Of a stretch of 64,000 nucleotides of DNA, positions 8,246 to 17,043 are shown one piece after another. Each line of letters opens with the position of its first letter. Within the stretch, counting starts at the first letter, position 1. The stretch lies in contig NZ_JBMYXF010000002.1 in assembly GCF_049608145.1 (NCBI RefSeq), forward strand, positions 1 to 64,000. The letters are read 5' to 3'. The DNA is from Halocynthiibacter sp049608145 (GTDB lineage Bacteria; Pseudomonadota; Alphaproteobacteria; Rhodobacterales; Rhodobacteraceae). The translations under genes were made by a program, and so were the position numbers. Below the pieces are notes generated by a model that saw nothing but the letters and a program-made list of their open reading frames with translations, made no database searches and was not told the origin of the DNA.

Positions 8246-9051
8246 GCGCCCAACTCCTTCGAACGCTGAGTCGCGGCCTCAATTGCGTCTTTCATCAACA
8301 CAGGGAACCCCCGGTTTTCATCCATCAGAACCTCTAGGGCGGCCTGTGTTGTACCTTTGGGCGAAGTCACATTGATCCGCAACTGCGTTGGGGTTTCATC
8401 GGCATCCTCCGCCAATTGACCTGCCCCGCCAACAGTTGCCTTTGCCAGTGCCATAGACAATTCCGGCGACAGGCCCTGTGCTTCGCCAGCGGCTGCCATC
8501 GCTTCGATCAGATGAAAGACATAAGCCGGGCCAGACCCAGACATCGCCGTAACCGCATCCATCTGCCCTTCATTGTCCAGACGCACAGTCTGACCGATGG
8601 CCGACAACAGGGTTTCTGCCAGCTGCATTGCATCTTCTGCGATATGATCATTGCCAATCAGGCCGGTAATGCCCCGGCCAATCGCAGCCGGTGTATTGGG
8701 GATCGACCGGATCACAGGCGTTTGCGCCCCCAGTGTGGTTTCATAGAAATTAATCGTTGTTCCGGCGGCAACCGACAGGAAGATCGTGTCACCGTTGCCG
8801 TAGGTTTTCAGAACCGGCAGAGCTTCTTCCATCATCTGGGGTTTCACCGCGACAAGAACCAGCGCAGGGCTATCGGGCAAGGTCTCATTCACATGCACCC
8901 CTTGCTTCAGCAACCAATCCGACGGGCGTGGATCTTTCACCCAGACTGACGCCGCTGGCAATCCCTGCTTCAGCCAGCCTTCCAGCATGGCGGATCCCAT
9001 CCTCCCACAGCCCAGCAGAACCAGACCACGCGATGTGATTGTATCGAACAT
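8242..9051 (-). CDS. proC: Pyrroline-5-carboxylate reductase
   Basis: Catalyses the last step of proline synthesis, NAD(P)H-dependent reduction of 1-pyrroline-5-carboxylate. The protein (269 residues from 9051) starts with the Rossmann motif VLLGCGRMGSAM. VAVKPQ is near residue 75, and the signature region AVTAMSGSGPAYVF with the C-terminal VTSPKGTTQ block follows. The ATG at 9051 has GAGGGGGA 6-7 nt upstream; a frame extending to 9081 lacks such a site. It overlaps csaA by 4 nt. Confidence 0.95.
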   Translation of the reverse strand: MFDTITSRGLVLLGCGRMGSAMLEGWLKQGLPAASVWVKDPRPSDWLLKQGVHVNETLPDSPALVLVAVKPQMMEEALPVLKTYGNGDTIFLSVAAGTTINFYETTLGAQTPVIRSIPNTPAAIGRGITGLIGNDHIAEDAMQLAETLLSAIGQTVRLDNEGQMDAVTAMSGSGPAYVFHLIEAMAAAGEAQGLSPELSMALAKATVGGAGQLAEDADETPTQLRINVTSPKGTTQAALEVLMDENRGFPVLMKDAIEAATQRSKELGA

Positions 9052-9099
9052 TGCAAATTCCCCCTCATGCAGGCGATTCACGCCCGTTTCAAAGGAAGC

Positions 9100-9600
9100 T
9101 TATGCGCGGCCCCAGGCCTCTGCAATGGCACATTTAATTGCTTTTTCTGGTGTGTGATCCGCCCAGGCCACAAGTTGAAACGCAGGATAAAAGCGTTCTG
9201 CACTCATCACAGCGGCATCAATCATCGCATTGATCTGATCAATTGAGGCCACCTGGCCACCGGTTAACAGCAGACCATAACGGTAAACCATCATCTGTTG
9301 CGCCCCCCACCAGGTAAACGCACCGGCCCAAATCATGTCATTGACGTGATTCAGAACTTCATACAGTTCCCCCATACGATCATGGGGGGGCTCCATCTCA
9401 AAGCTGGAAATCAAACGCAGGCATTCTTCTTGATGAGACCAAGCCAGCGTAATAGAGTAGCTGCGCCATTGTCCCTCAACCACCATAGAGATCTGATCAT
9501 CCCCGACCCGGTCGAAATCCCAGTGATGGTGTTCAGCAAGAGTTTCGACAATGTCGATCGGATGCGGATCATCCGCCAGATAGCTTTCTGTTAATGACAT
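9100..9600 (-). CDS. YbjN domain protein
   Basis: A 166-residue YbjN-type protein with the alpha/beta fold seen in type III secretion chaperones. The pattern WSYSITLAW-like strand, then CLRLISSFEMEPPHDRMGELYEVLNHVN and WAGAFTWW, is typical of the alphaproteobacterial family. It is the first gene of the minus-strand run before proC, 48 nt upstream of it. The family is described as a sensory or stress regulator in enterobacteria; its role here is unknown. Confidence 0.85.
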   Translation of the reverse strand: MSLTESYLADDPHPIDIVETLAEHHHWDFDRVGDDQISMVVEGQWRSYSITLAWSHQEECLRLISSFEMEPPHDRMGELYEVLNHVNDMIWAGAFTWWGAQQMMVYRYGLLLTGGQVASIDQINAMIDAAVMSAERFYPAFQLVAWADHTPEKAIKCAIAEAWGRA

Positions 9601-9860
9601 GCCGGGCCTCTTCGTTTGCGCGAGAGAGTGGCAGCTCTTCCCGCGTGAGTTCCGTCGCGCCCGTTCGAACGGACCACTACAAAATGGGAACCAAAAACGG
9701 CACCCTACGAAATATGGTGACGCGGGGGCGGGCCTCTGTAAAGTATAAAGTAGTATTTATCCCCAGGAGATGGTGTTTCTTAACCATTTACCCCCAAGAT
9801 AGGGTAGTTTTCCACAGGATCTCATATTTTGTTAGTGATCTGTTAAGAAACAAACAACAA
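9601..9860. other. Intergenic region with long inverted repeat
   Basis: No gene is visible. The region should contain the promoter of the ybjN-proC-csaA run. It becomes AT-rich after 9735 and carries an 11-bp perfect inverted repeat (9774-9784 and 9842-9852). Two sequences resembling DnaA boxes also occur, TTATCCCCA near 9758 and TTTTCCACA near 9809. These are too weak to call an origin. Confidence 0.4.
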
Positions 9861-9888
9861 AAAAGCCCCCGTGAAAATCACGGAGGCC
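9861..9888 (-). terminator. Rho-independent terminator of uspA
   Basis: On the minus strand a 10-bp stem (arms 9879-9888 and 9865-9874, one G-U pair) is followed by a run of six T. It lies 24 nt after the stop of the universal stress protein gene. Confidence 0.85.
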
Positions 9889-9912
9889 TGTAAACAAAGT
9901 GATTTACCCAAA

Positions 9913-10320
9913 TTACACCCGCAGCACATGCACTGCACAGCCAGCATGACGGACAACACGGGCAGCGGTAGACCCCAAGAAGAAATCCTTCATACCCGGC
10001 TTGTGAGACGCCATGACGATACAATCTGTTCCATGGCTACGGGCATATTCAGTGATCTCACCACCGGCAGACGGGCTTTTAAGCAGTACCGGCGTCACAT
10101 CCAGACCTTCGACGCGTTCCTGAAGTTCAGTCATCGCTTTGTCGCGGGCTTTCTTTTCGGCATCATCCTCAAGAAATGCCATAACGGAACTGTTCGGCGG
10201 CTCGTAGACATGCACGGCAGTGATCGTACCACCATCCGCCAGTAAAACCCGCGCCGCGGCCAGGGCCATCTCACTGATACCGTGTTCAAGAGAAAGGGCG
10301 ACGATGATATTCTTATACAT
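9913..10320 (-). CDS. Universal stress protein (UspA family)
   Basis: A 135-residue single-domain Usp protein. It begins MYKNIIVALSLEHG and ends with the ATP-binding pattern MASHKPGMKDFFLGSTAARVV followed by HVLRV, which corresponds to the G-2x-G-9x-G(S/T) motif. This suggests the nucleotide-binding subclass. The start at 10320 has GAGGAC 7 nt upstream; the longer frame to 10404 has no such signal. Monocistronic, with its own terminator. Such proteins are usually induced by starvation or low oxygen. Confidence 0.92.
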   Translation of the reverse strand: MYKNIIVALSLEHGISEMALAAARVLLADGGTITAVHVYEPPNSSVMAFLEDDAEKKARDKAMTELQERVEGLDVTPVLLKSPSAGGEITEYARSHGTDCIVMASHKPGMKDFFLGSTAARVVRHAGCAVHVLRV

Positions 10321-10558
10321 ATAGCTGTCCTCATTTGCAGGTGTTAACGGAGGATCCGCATGGCAACCTTCAGACAGCTTACAGCCGCTCCTGAACGTAC
10401 TCAACCACAGCCGTCGTTTTCAGACGTATATCGATTGGCAAAATAGCAACAATCACTCAATCAGAAGCTTCATCCTGGATCCAAATGTTGCGTAATACAC
10501 ATAAGTAAGCAAATTCCCGCCATCACCCCCGTGAATCCTTAACAAGTAAGATTGACCC

Positions 10559-11074
10559 ATGAAAAAAACATCCTTTGCAATCGCCTTTGGCCTGTTGACA
10601 TCAGCATGTACCGCCCCAGTTCAGACCTTGGAAGTCACCCGAGCCCCAGCCACTGCAAGCCTGCAATCATCGGTATCGCAAGATCGCCTGACAGGCAAAA
10701 CACAGGAAATATTAATCCGAACCCGCCAGACTCAGGGTGAAACTGTGGCCGAAGTCGGCAACATCGAATGCGAAATCACGTCTGACGAACTGTCCGGGCG
10801 TATTGTAACCCCTCAGGCCATTACGGTTCCAACCTTCAAACAGCGCCGTGCTCTTGAAAACAGAGGTCTGCCATCAGCCCTTGTTGTAGATTGTTCTGGC
10901 CAGGGCCTCAGCGGCAGATCCTTAATAACACCTGCGGAGAAACAGACCACCACAGTCGGTGGGCTGGGCCTTATCGGAGCTCTTGTATCCACGGCTGCCA
11001 GCGCTGCGATTGCCACTGGAACACCTTGGGTCTTCCCTGAGCAAGCGTCTGTAGCGGTAAACGCACCACAATGA
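10559..11074 (+). CDS. Putative lipoprotein, tandem paralog 1
   Basis: A 171-residue exported protein with a signal peptide ending in the lipobox LTSAC (Cys 17), so it should be lipidated and anchored by the Lgt pathway. The mature part has two Cys (CEIT, VVDC) flanking TPQAITVP and ENRGLP, matching the same elements in the next gene. The C-terminal third is Ala/Thr-rich and ends with a PWVFPEQ motif. The stop overlaps the ATG of the following gene by 4 nt. No known family is recognised. The two mature Cys may form a disulfide in the periplasm (inference). Confidence 0.75.
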   Translation: MKKTSFAIAFGLLTSACTAPVQTLEVTRAPATASLQSSVSQDRLTGKTQEILIRTRQTQGETVAEVGNIECEITSDELSGRIVTPQAITVPTFKQRRALENRGLPSALVVDCSGQGLSGRSLITPAEKQTTTVGGLGLIGALVSTAASAAIATGTPWVFPEQASVAVNAPQ

Positions 11075-11583
11075 AGCATTTCACATACATAGCCCTCGTA
11101 TTTACGACAATGGGCATCGGAGGTTGCGTTTCAGACATCCCTATAACGCAACCTACGGTGATCGCATCAACGCGTCCGGCCCTGAACCGGGATCAAGCCC
11201 TGGGCCAACGTGGTGTAATCATCCGGAGCTACGCAAACATAGAAGGGAAGCGAACAGAGGTGGCTGGGGCACGCTGTTCACTACGTTCAAATGAATTTTC
11301 TGCAAACGTCACCACCCCCGGTGGCGTAGCCATTCCGATGTTAATTCAAGGGTCTCGATTTGCGAACCGAGGGAAACCCGCCCCTCTCACGGTTACCTGC
11401 GAAGGGAATGAGTTACGGAAAACCATAACCGTGGACGCCGTGCCGTTGCTCGCTTCAGGTGGCAACACCACCACGTCCAGCAGTTCAGGCGCAACGGTAT
11501 CAGTGTCAACGTCGGTGATCAGCAGCGCTACTGCGGCATCGAAACCTTGGACGTTCCCAAACATCAGCGTTGAGTTGCAATAA
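11071..11583 (+). CDS. Putative lipoprotein, tandem paralog 2
   Basis: This 170-residue protein is a diverged copy of the preceding one: signal peptide with lipobox GIGGC (Cys 19), RCSLRSNEFS, VTTPGGVAIP, ANRGKPAPLTVTC and a C-terminal KPWTFP. Shared features are the paired Cys, the TP motif, the NRG-P segment and the final PW-FP. Between the second Cys and the end lies a Ser/Thr-rich low-complexity stretch near residues 130-145. The genes are translationally coupled, and a bidirectional terminator follows. Function unknown. Confidence 0.75.
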   Translation: MKHFTYIALVFTTMGIGGCVSDIPITQPTVIASTRPALNRDQALGQRGVIIRSYANIEGKRTEVAGARCSLRSNEFSANVTTPGGVAIPMLIQGSRFANRGKPAPLTVTCEGNELRKTITVDAVPLLASGGNTTTSSSSGATVSVSTSVISSATAASKPWTFPNISVELQ

Positions 11584-11590
11584 AAGAAAA

Positions 11591-11618
11591 GGCTGCGGCA
11601 GGTATATCTGTCGCAGCC
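11591..11618. terminator. Bidirectional terminator
   Basis: An 11-bp stem with one G-U pair (arms 11591-11601 and 11608-11618) separates two convergent genes. The minus strand has a good T-rich tail (TTTTCTTTTA), serving ubiK; the plus-strand tail is weaker (TAAATTT). Confidence 0.75.
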
Positions 11619-11669
11619 TAAATTTCATTGGTTATTGCGAATACAATTCGCAGAACACCAAATTCAGTT

Positions 11670-11909
11670 TCACTTCGCTTCAAGCGCCTCGATGCGGGCT
11701 TTCAGGGCTTCGTTTTCTTCGCGGGCTTTCTGGGCCATGGCGCGCACCGCATCGAATTCTTCACGACTGACGAATTCACGATCCGCCATCCAGCGATCCA
11801 TAACGCTTTTCATTGCGGTTTCAGCCTCAGATTTTGCGCCCTGGGCCACGCCCATCGCATTGGTCATCAGCTGAGAAATATCATCAAGAACTTTGTTGCG
11901 GCTTTGCAT
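11670..11909 (-). CDS. ubiK: UbiK-type accessory factor (BMFP domain)
   Basis: A 79-residue protein of the BMFP/UbiK family, which helps ubiquinone synthesis as a partner of UbiJ in E. coli. The pattern is a helical first half (KVLDDISQLMTNAMG), then the EFDAVRAMAQKAREENE segment and a C-terminal coiled coil ending LKARIEALEAK. The open frame continues upstream to 12416, but that part overlaps lgt on the other strand and lacks family similarity, so 11909 is taken as the start. It is divergent from lgt, an arrangement I associate with Rhodobacterales. Confidence 0.85.
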   Translation of the reverse strand: MQSRNKVLDDISQLMTNAMGVAQGAKSEAETAMKSVMDRWMADREFVSREEFDAVRAMAQKAREENEALKARIEALEAK

Positions 11910-12080
11910 GGCGACCCCGGTTTTCTGAAGGCTAGTGTTCCCATCTATATGGGGGGCAAGGGGCAAAAGCACAAGAGAGGAAGCGTCGCAGGCAAAATGT
12001 GATGACATCTCGCCGCCGATATCATCCCAAGGCCCGCGCCCCCTGTTGACAGCCCCCGCCCCCGCAGGCAGGAAACCGGC

Positions 12081-12983
12081 ATGGAACATTACATCACCTT
12101 CCCGAATGTCAGCCCCGATATTTTCTCGGTCACGCTTTTTGGCTTCACCATCGCGCCGAAATGGTACGCTATGGCGTATATCATGGGGATCATCATTGGT
12201 TGGTTCATTGCAGTTCAGGCCGTAAAGCGCGCTCAACTGTGGGATAAATCCGGCCCGGCGATGCAGCGTGAGAATATCGAAGATCTTGTGACTTGGATTG
12301 TTCTGGGCGTGGTTCTGGGCGGACGCCTGGGATATGTGCTGTTTTACAAACCAGATGTCTATCTGGCGGACCCGATCGCAGCGCTGAAACTCTGGGAAGG
12401 TGGCATGGCTTTCCACGGCGGGCTTGCTGGCGTGCTGGTGGCCGTGATCCTTTATTGCCGTAAGTACAAATTCGATCTCTGGAAAACCGCTGATATGCTG
12501 GCAATTGCCACGGCCCCAGGCCTTCTGATGGGACGTATTGCGAATTTCATCAATGCCGAACTCTGGGGGCGCGCAACGCTGTCACCCTGGGGCGTCGCGT
12601 TCCCCGGTTATGCTGCACAGGACTGCCCGCCCGCGCTTTATCACGCAGATGGTGTTTGCGCCCGCTACCCCAGCCAGCTGTTTGAAGCCGGGCTGGAAGG
12701 GCTGCTTCTGGGCGCATTGGTTTTGATCATGGCATTTGGTTTTGGCGCGTTAAAACGCAAGGGCCTTGTGACCGGTGTCTTCTTTATTGGCTATGGCCTG
12801 GCACGGATGTTCGTTGAATATTTTCGCCAAGCAGACGAACAGTTCATCACGTCAGACAATCCACTGGGTCTTGTGATCCGCCTCGGCGATACTGGCCTAT
12901 CCATGGGGCAATTGCTGTCGCTTCCAATGGTGGTATTTGGCGTGATCGTTCTGACCATGGCCCTGAAACGAAAGCCTGCCTGA
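12081..12983 (+). CDS. lgt: Prolipoprotein diacylglyceryl transferase
   Basis: Transfers diacylglycerol from phosphatidylglycerol to the lipobox Cys of prolipoproteins in the inner membrane, the first step for lipoproteins such as those at 10559-11583. It has 300 residues with about seven hydrophobic helices. The Lgt signature is seen as GRIANFINAELWGR near residue 152, with AFHGGLAG near residue 111 and GLARMFVEYFR near residue 240. AGGAAA precedes the ATG by about 8 nt. The stop overlaps the next start (TGATG), beginning a three-gene operon. Confidence 0.96.
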   Translation: MEHYITFPNVSPDIFSVTLFGFTIAPKWYAMAYIMGIIIGWFIAVQAVKRAQLWDKSGPAMQRENIEDLVTWIVLGVVLGGRLGYVLFYKPDVYLADPIAALKLWEGGMAFHGGLAGVLVAVILYCRKYKFDLWKTADMLAIATAPGLLMGRIANFINAELWGRATLSPWGVAFPGYAAQDCPPALYHADGVCARYPSQLFEAGLEGLLLGALVLIMAFGFGALKRKGLVTGVFFIGYGLARMFVEYFRQADEQFITSDNPLGLVIRLGDTGLSMGQLLSLPMVVFGVIVLTMALKRKPA

Positions 12984-14074
12984 TGTCACTACAGGCCGAA
13001 TTGATCGCACGCATTCAGGCACACGGCCCAATCAGCATCGCGGACTACATGCAGGAATGCCTGCTGCACCCAAAATACGGTTATTACGCGACCCGTGATC
13101 CGTTTGGTCAACAGGGCGACTTTATCACGGCGCCTGAGATTTCTCAGATGTTTGGAGAGCTTCTGGGTTTATGTCTTGCGCAGGCTTGGCTTGACCGAGG
13201 GGCACCTTCGACCTTTACCCTGGCTGAACTTGGCCCCGGACGCGGCACATTGATGGCGGATATTTTACGCGCGACCCGCTCTGTCCCCGGCTTTCACGCC
13301 GCGATGGATCTGCATCTTATAGAAGCCTCCCCCACCCTACGTGACATGCAAAGTAAAACTCTGGGCGACTATCAGATTACTTGGCATGACAACCTATCTG
13401 AGCTGCCCGAAGCCCCCTTGTTTCTGGTCGCAAATGAATTTCTTGATGCACTGCCCATTCGCCAGTTTATTCGGGACAGTAATGGCTGGCGTGAACGGCG
13501 CGTGGGGCTGACTGACACCCAAAATGCGCTGTCTTTTGGGGTAGGTGATATAACAGAAGTCGCCGCACTTGCACATCGTTTGGCAGATACAAATGACGGC
13601 GATCTGGTCGAAATCAATGCCCCAGCCCGCGCTGCAAGCGCTGAAATTTCCCGCCGCATTCACACCAATGGCGGGCTTGCCCTGTTGATTGATTACGGCG
13701 GATGGCAATCAAAGGGCGATACATTTCAGGCTTTGGCCGATCACGCCTACGCAGACCCTTTGATCACCCCAGGCGACGCAGATCTGACAGCCCACGTCGA
13801 ATTTGAACCTCTTGTACGGGAAGCGTTGAACGCCGGCATTGAAGCCAGCGGAATGACTGAACAGGGTGTATTCCTTGAACGTTTGGGCATCACCGGCCGG
13901 GCCCAGGCCCTTGCACAGAATATGGATGGCATCACCCTCGACAATCACATTGCTGCACATCGACGCTTGACCCATCCCGAAGAAATGGGGAGGCTGTTTA
14001 AAACGATTGCCTTGTTTGCGCGCGGCACGCCACCGCCCCCCGGCTTTAATCCCCCGGGCGTAAATTCACTGTAA
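12983..14074 (+). CDS. MidA/NDUFAF7-type SAM methyltransferase
   Basis: A 363-residue class I SAM-dependent methyltransferase of the MidA (DUF185) family. Key motifs are the N-terminal YMQECLLHPKYGYY, the SAM-binding LAELGPGRGTLMADILRA near residue 78 and ANEFLDALPIRQ near residue 149. The mitochondrial homologue NDUFAF7 methylates an arginine of a complex I subunit during assembly, so a role in NADH dehydrogenase maturation is plausible but inferred. It overlaps lgt by 1 nt; pgeF follows 23 nt downstream. Confidence 0.9.
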   Translation: MSLQAELIARIQAHGPISIADYMQECLLHPKYGYYATRDPFGQQGDFITAPEISQMFGELLGLCLAQAWLDRGAPSTFTLAELGPGRGTLMADILRATRSVPGFHAAMDLHLIEASPTLRDMQSKTLGDYQITWHDNLSELPEAPLFLVANEFLDALPIRQFIRDSNGWRERRVGLTDTQNALSFGVGDITEVAALAHRLADTNDGDLVEINAPARAASAEISRRIHTNGGLALLIDYGGWQSKGDTFQALADHAYADPLITPGDADLTAHVEFEPLVREALNAGIEASGMTEQGVFLERLGITGRAQALAQNMDGITLDNHIAAHRRLTHPEEMGRLFKTIALFARGTPPPPGFNPPGVNSL

Positions 14075-14097
14075 TGATTACCTGCGGAGACAATATC

Positions 14098-14856
14098 ATG
14101 GGCCTCGACATCCTGACAGACGACAGCCTTTCCCCCTTCCGGCATGGTTTCTTCGCCCGCAAGGGCGGGGCATCTTCAGGGATATATCAGGGACTGAATT
14201 GCGGCCATGGTTCTTCCGATCAGACAGCCTGTGTTGATCTCAACCGCGCCCGCGTGGCAGAGGCCTTGGGGGTAGAGAAGACACATCTTCTGACCGCGCA
14301 CCAGGTGCATTCCCCAGATGTTATCCACGTGACAGGACCACTTTCCCAGCCTCTTCCCAAAGCGGATGCTCTGGTCACCGCCACCCCTGGGCTTGCCATC
14401 GGGGCATTGTCTGCGGATTGCCAGCCTGTGTTATTTGCGGACACAAAGGCGGGCGTTATTGGCGCGGCACATGCAGGCTCCAGAGGCGCTTTGACCGGCG
14501 TGCTTGAAGCAACCATCGATGCGATGGAAAATATTGGCGCAGGGCGTGAAAATATCGCGGCCGTCATTGGCCCTTCCATCAGTCAGCCCGCATATGAAGT
14601 CGGGCCTGATTTCCAGGAAGAGTTCCTAGATCAGGATCCAGAAAACCAACAATTTTTCAAAAACGGCCAAGGTGACCGGCTGCAGTTTGACTTACCGGGA
14701 TACGGTTTACATCGCTTGCGCAAAGCGGGTATTGGAACTGCCCGCTGGGTCGGAGAATGCACCTATAGTGATCCCAGCAGATTCTATTCTTGGCGCCGTG
14801 CCTGTCATAACAATGAACGCGATTATGGCCGTCTGATTGCCAGCATACGAATCTGA
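14098..14856 (+). CDS. pgeF: Peptidoglycan editing factor / multicopper oxidase-like protein
   Basis: A 252-residue protein of the YfiH/PgeF (Cu-oxidase_4) family. In E. coli, PgeF removes misincorporated L-Ser from cell-wall precursors; homologues also show purine nucleoside phosphorylase or laccase activity. Metal-site elements are HQVHSPDV near residue 67, SADCQPVLFAD near residue 105 and AAHAGSRG near residue 123, followed by IGPSISQPAYEVG. The ATG at 14098 has GGAG 8 nt upstream and is preferred over 14074, which abuts the previous stop. Last gene of the lgt operon. Confidence 0.9.
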   Translation: MGLDILTDDSLSPFRHGFFARKGGASSGIYQGLNCGHGSSDQTACVDLNRARVAEALGVEKTHLLTAHQVHSPDVIHVTGPLSQPLPKADALVTATPGLAIGALSADCQPVLFADTKAGVIGAAHAGSRGALTGVLEATIDAMENIGAGRENIAAVIGPSISQPAYEVGPDFQEEFLDQDPENQQFFKNGQGDRLQFDLPGYGLHRLRKAGIGTARWVGECTYSDPSRFYSWRRACHNNERDYGRLIASIRI

Positions 14857-14977
14857 ACCGTGTCACAACTGTGGCAATGCGTCTGAAAATTTCCAGGCAG
14901 CGTCTCATCCCCGCCCCTTTTGGCTGACAATACAGCCAGAATAATCCGGATTTTCCGGGCAGGTAGCGGGGCATGTT

Positions 14978-15127
14978 ATGGACCAGAACACTAGAAAATC
15001 CGACACGCGTTCTGATCAGAACCTCAAAAAGCTTATCCAACACGCCGAAAAAACGACCGTCCAAATGCCTTGGGCACGGGGTGCACGCCGTCAGGAAATG
15101 ATCAAACGCCGTGAAAACGACGCCTGA
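14978..15127 (+). CDS. Small basic hypothetical protein (49 aa)
   Basis: A short open frame with a purine-rich AGCGGGG about 8 nt before its ATG. The 49-residue product is highly charged (KKLIQHAEK, then RGARRQEMIKRREN), with no signal peptide or membrane segment. Codon use resembles nearby genes. The location between pgeF and an Lrp gene on the opposite strand fits a real small gene. No family is recognised. Conservation in relatives would be the test. Confidence 0.45.
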   Translation: MDQNTRKSDTRSDQNLKKLIQHAEKTTVQMPWARGARRQEMIKRRENDA

Positions 15128-15164
15128 AAAGCAAATTCAGAAGTTTCGGAAACGGGCGTGAGCG

Positions 15165-15674
15165 TTACAGGCCGCTTTCCAACTGGCGCACGCGTTCTTC
15201 AAGCACCTCAAACGGCACACCCGGCACATCTTTCGCACAGCGGATTACAAGTGAAGTCTTCACACTTGCAACGTTTTCCGCAGACGTCAGCTGTTCCGTC
15301 AGAAAGCTTTGGAAGGTAGAAAGATCCGGCGCCACACATTTCAACAGAAAATCCACTTCCCCGTTCAACATGTGACATTCACGCACAAGCGGCCAGTCCC
15401 GGCATTTTCCTTCAAACACGCTCAGATCCGCTTCCGCTTGGCTGACAAGCCCAACCATGGCGAAAACTTGCACCTCAAAGCCAAGATCGCGAGAGTTAAC
15501 ATCCGCATGATACCCCCGAATGTATCCAGCATCTTCAAGGGTCCGCACACGGCGCAGACAAGGCGGGGCTGAAATGCCCACCCGTTTGGCCAGTTCCACG
15601 TTGGTCATACGGCCATCAGCCTGCAGTTCCGCCAGAATCTTACGGTCGATTTCGTCAAGTTTAGAGCCAGCCAT
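15165..15674 (-). CDS. Lrp/AsnC family transcriptional regulator
   Basis: A 169-residue Lrp-type regulator. The N-terminal helix-turn-helix is clear (LDEIDRKILAELQADGR, then VELAKRVGISAPPCLRRVRTL, residues about 6-50). The C-terminal RAM effector domain holds the VRECHMLNGEVDFLLKCVA strand. It is divergent from trxB across about 260 bases and could act on itself or on trxB. Ligands of this family are usually amino acids; which one applies here is unknown. Confidence 0.93.
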   Translation of the reverse strand: MAGSKLDEIDRKILAELQADGRMTNVELAKRVGISAPPCLRRVRTLEDAGYIRGYHADVNSRDLGFEVQVFAMVGLVSQAEADLSVFEGKCRDWPLVRECHMLNGEVDFLLKCVAPDLSTFQSFLTEQLTSAENVASVKTSLVIRCAKDVPGVPFEVLEERVRQLESGL

Positions 15675-15934
15675 CCGGTCCGCCTGCGTTTTTGGTTGTT
15701 TTCAAAGCCCGATGCACGGGGGATCTTACCAGATAGATATCCTGGTAATTTTCGCGGATCGTACGCGAGGCCGCTGATGCACGCAATAATATTTCAACGA
15801 TTATCTGAAAACTTTTCACCAGCCAGTCAAAAATCCCGCTTTGATAGTTTTTTCGTGACAGACCACTGCCTGGCCTTCCCAGTTGGGCGCACTGCGCTTA
15901 TATCCGTTTAAACACTGATTTAACGGAGATCCCC

Positions 15935-16888
15935 ATGGCGGAAACGCGGCACACTAAAGTTCTTATCATTGGTTCCGGCCCTGCGGGCTATACTGCAGGC
16001 GTTTATGCCAGCCGCGCCATGCTGGAACCCATTCTTGTTCAAGGCATGGAACCCGGCGGTCAGCTGACCACAACCACCGATGTTGAAAACTGGCCAGGCC
16101 ATAGCGAAATTCAGGGCCCAGACCTGATGGTCAACATGGAAGCACACGCACGCGCCATGGGCACCGAGATCATTTCAGATCTGATCACCAGCCTTGATAT
16201 GTCCAAGCGCCCCTTCACAGCCCAAAGCGACAGCGGCACAGTTTACACGGCAGATGCGGTTATTTTGGCGACTGGTGCACGCGCGAAATGGCTAGGTCTG
16301 GAATCTGAAGAGAAATTCAAGGGCTTTGGCGTTTCCGCCTGCGCAACCTGTGATGGGTTCTTCTATCGCGGTCAGGAAATTGTGGTCATCGGCGGCGGCA
16401 ACACAGCCGTGGAAGAAGCCCTGTTCCTGACGAACTTTGCCTCCAAAGTTACCCTGATCCACCGTCGTGATGAATTGCGATCAGAGAAGATCCTTGAAGA
16501 TCGCCTGATGAAGAACGAGAAGATCGAACCACTGTGGTTCCACGAATTGGTGGAAGTTGTCGGCGACGAGAACCCACTGGGCGTGACGGCTGTACGCGCA
16601 AAACACGTCAAGACCGGCGAGATTACCGAGATCCCATGTAAAGGTGTATTTGTGGCAATCGGGCATGCGCCTGCAAATGAACTGGTAAAAGACACATTGG
16701 AAACCCATATGGGCGGCTATGTTAAGACTGCACCAGACAGCACAGCCACCTCTATCCCCGGTGTATTTGCCGCAGGCGACCTAACAGACCACAAATATCG
16801 CCAGGCTGTAACATCTGCCGGCATGGGTTGTATGGCGGCACTGGAAGCAGAACGTTTTCTGGCAGAACAGGATGATGCGGAAGGATAA
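15935..16888 (+). CDS. trxB: Thioredoxin-disulfide reductase
   Basis: A flavoprotein that reduces thioredoxin with NADPH. The 317 residues contain the FAD motif GSGPAGYTAG near residue 12, the redox-active CATC near residue 137, the NADPH motif GGGNTAVEEA near residue 154 and the C-terminal FAD-contact GVFAAGDLTD near residue 279. CGGAG lies 7 nt upstream of the ATG. It precedes the sulfate activation gene. Thioredoxin supplies electrons for PAPS/APS reductase, so the neighbourhood is functionally coherent. A terminator follows. Confidence 0.96.
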   Translation: MAETRHTKVLIIGSGPAGYTAGVYASRAMLEPILVQGMEPGGQLTTTTDVENWPGHSEIQGPDLMVNMEAHARAMGTEIISDLITSLDMSKRPFTAQSDSGTVYTADAVILATGARAKWLGLESEEKFKGFGVSACATCDGFFYRGQEIVVIGGGNTAVEEALFLTNFASKVTLIHRRDELRSEKILEDRLMKNEKIEPLWFHELVEVVGDENPLGVTAVRAKHVKTGEITEIPCKGVFVAIGHAPANELVKDTLETHMGGYVKTAPDSTATSIPGVFAAGDLTDHKYRQAVTSAGMGCMAALEAERFLAEQDDAEG

Positions 16889-16919
16889 CCCCTTTCACAT
16901 TCTGAAATAGAATTTTCTT

Positions 16920-16948
16920 AAAGGGTGGGCTTGTGTCCGCCCTTTTTT
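16920..16948 (+). terminator. Rho-independent terminator of trxB
   Basis: A 9-bp stem with one G-U pair (arms 16920-16928 and 16937-16945) with an 8-nt loop runs into six T. It separates trxB from the HTH-sulfurylase gene. Confidence 0.85.
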
Positions 16949-17043
16949 GTTCTTTCGATCACCACCCCGAGTTGTGCCAAAAAGAACACAAAATTTACCA
17001 TCCCGACATTAAAACCCTTTGCATGACAGCCGCTCCGCCCTAT

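Noticed and set aside
9757..9817. Possible replication origin from DnaA-like boxes
   Set aside because: Only two imperfect boxes occur and there are no origin-associated genes such as dnaA, hemE or parAB nearby.
11910..12416. Upstream extension of the ubiK frame on the minus strand
   Set aside because: It lies antisense to lgt and the 5' part has no similarity to the UbiK family; the family length fits a start at 11909.
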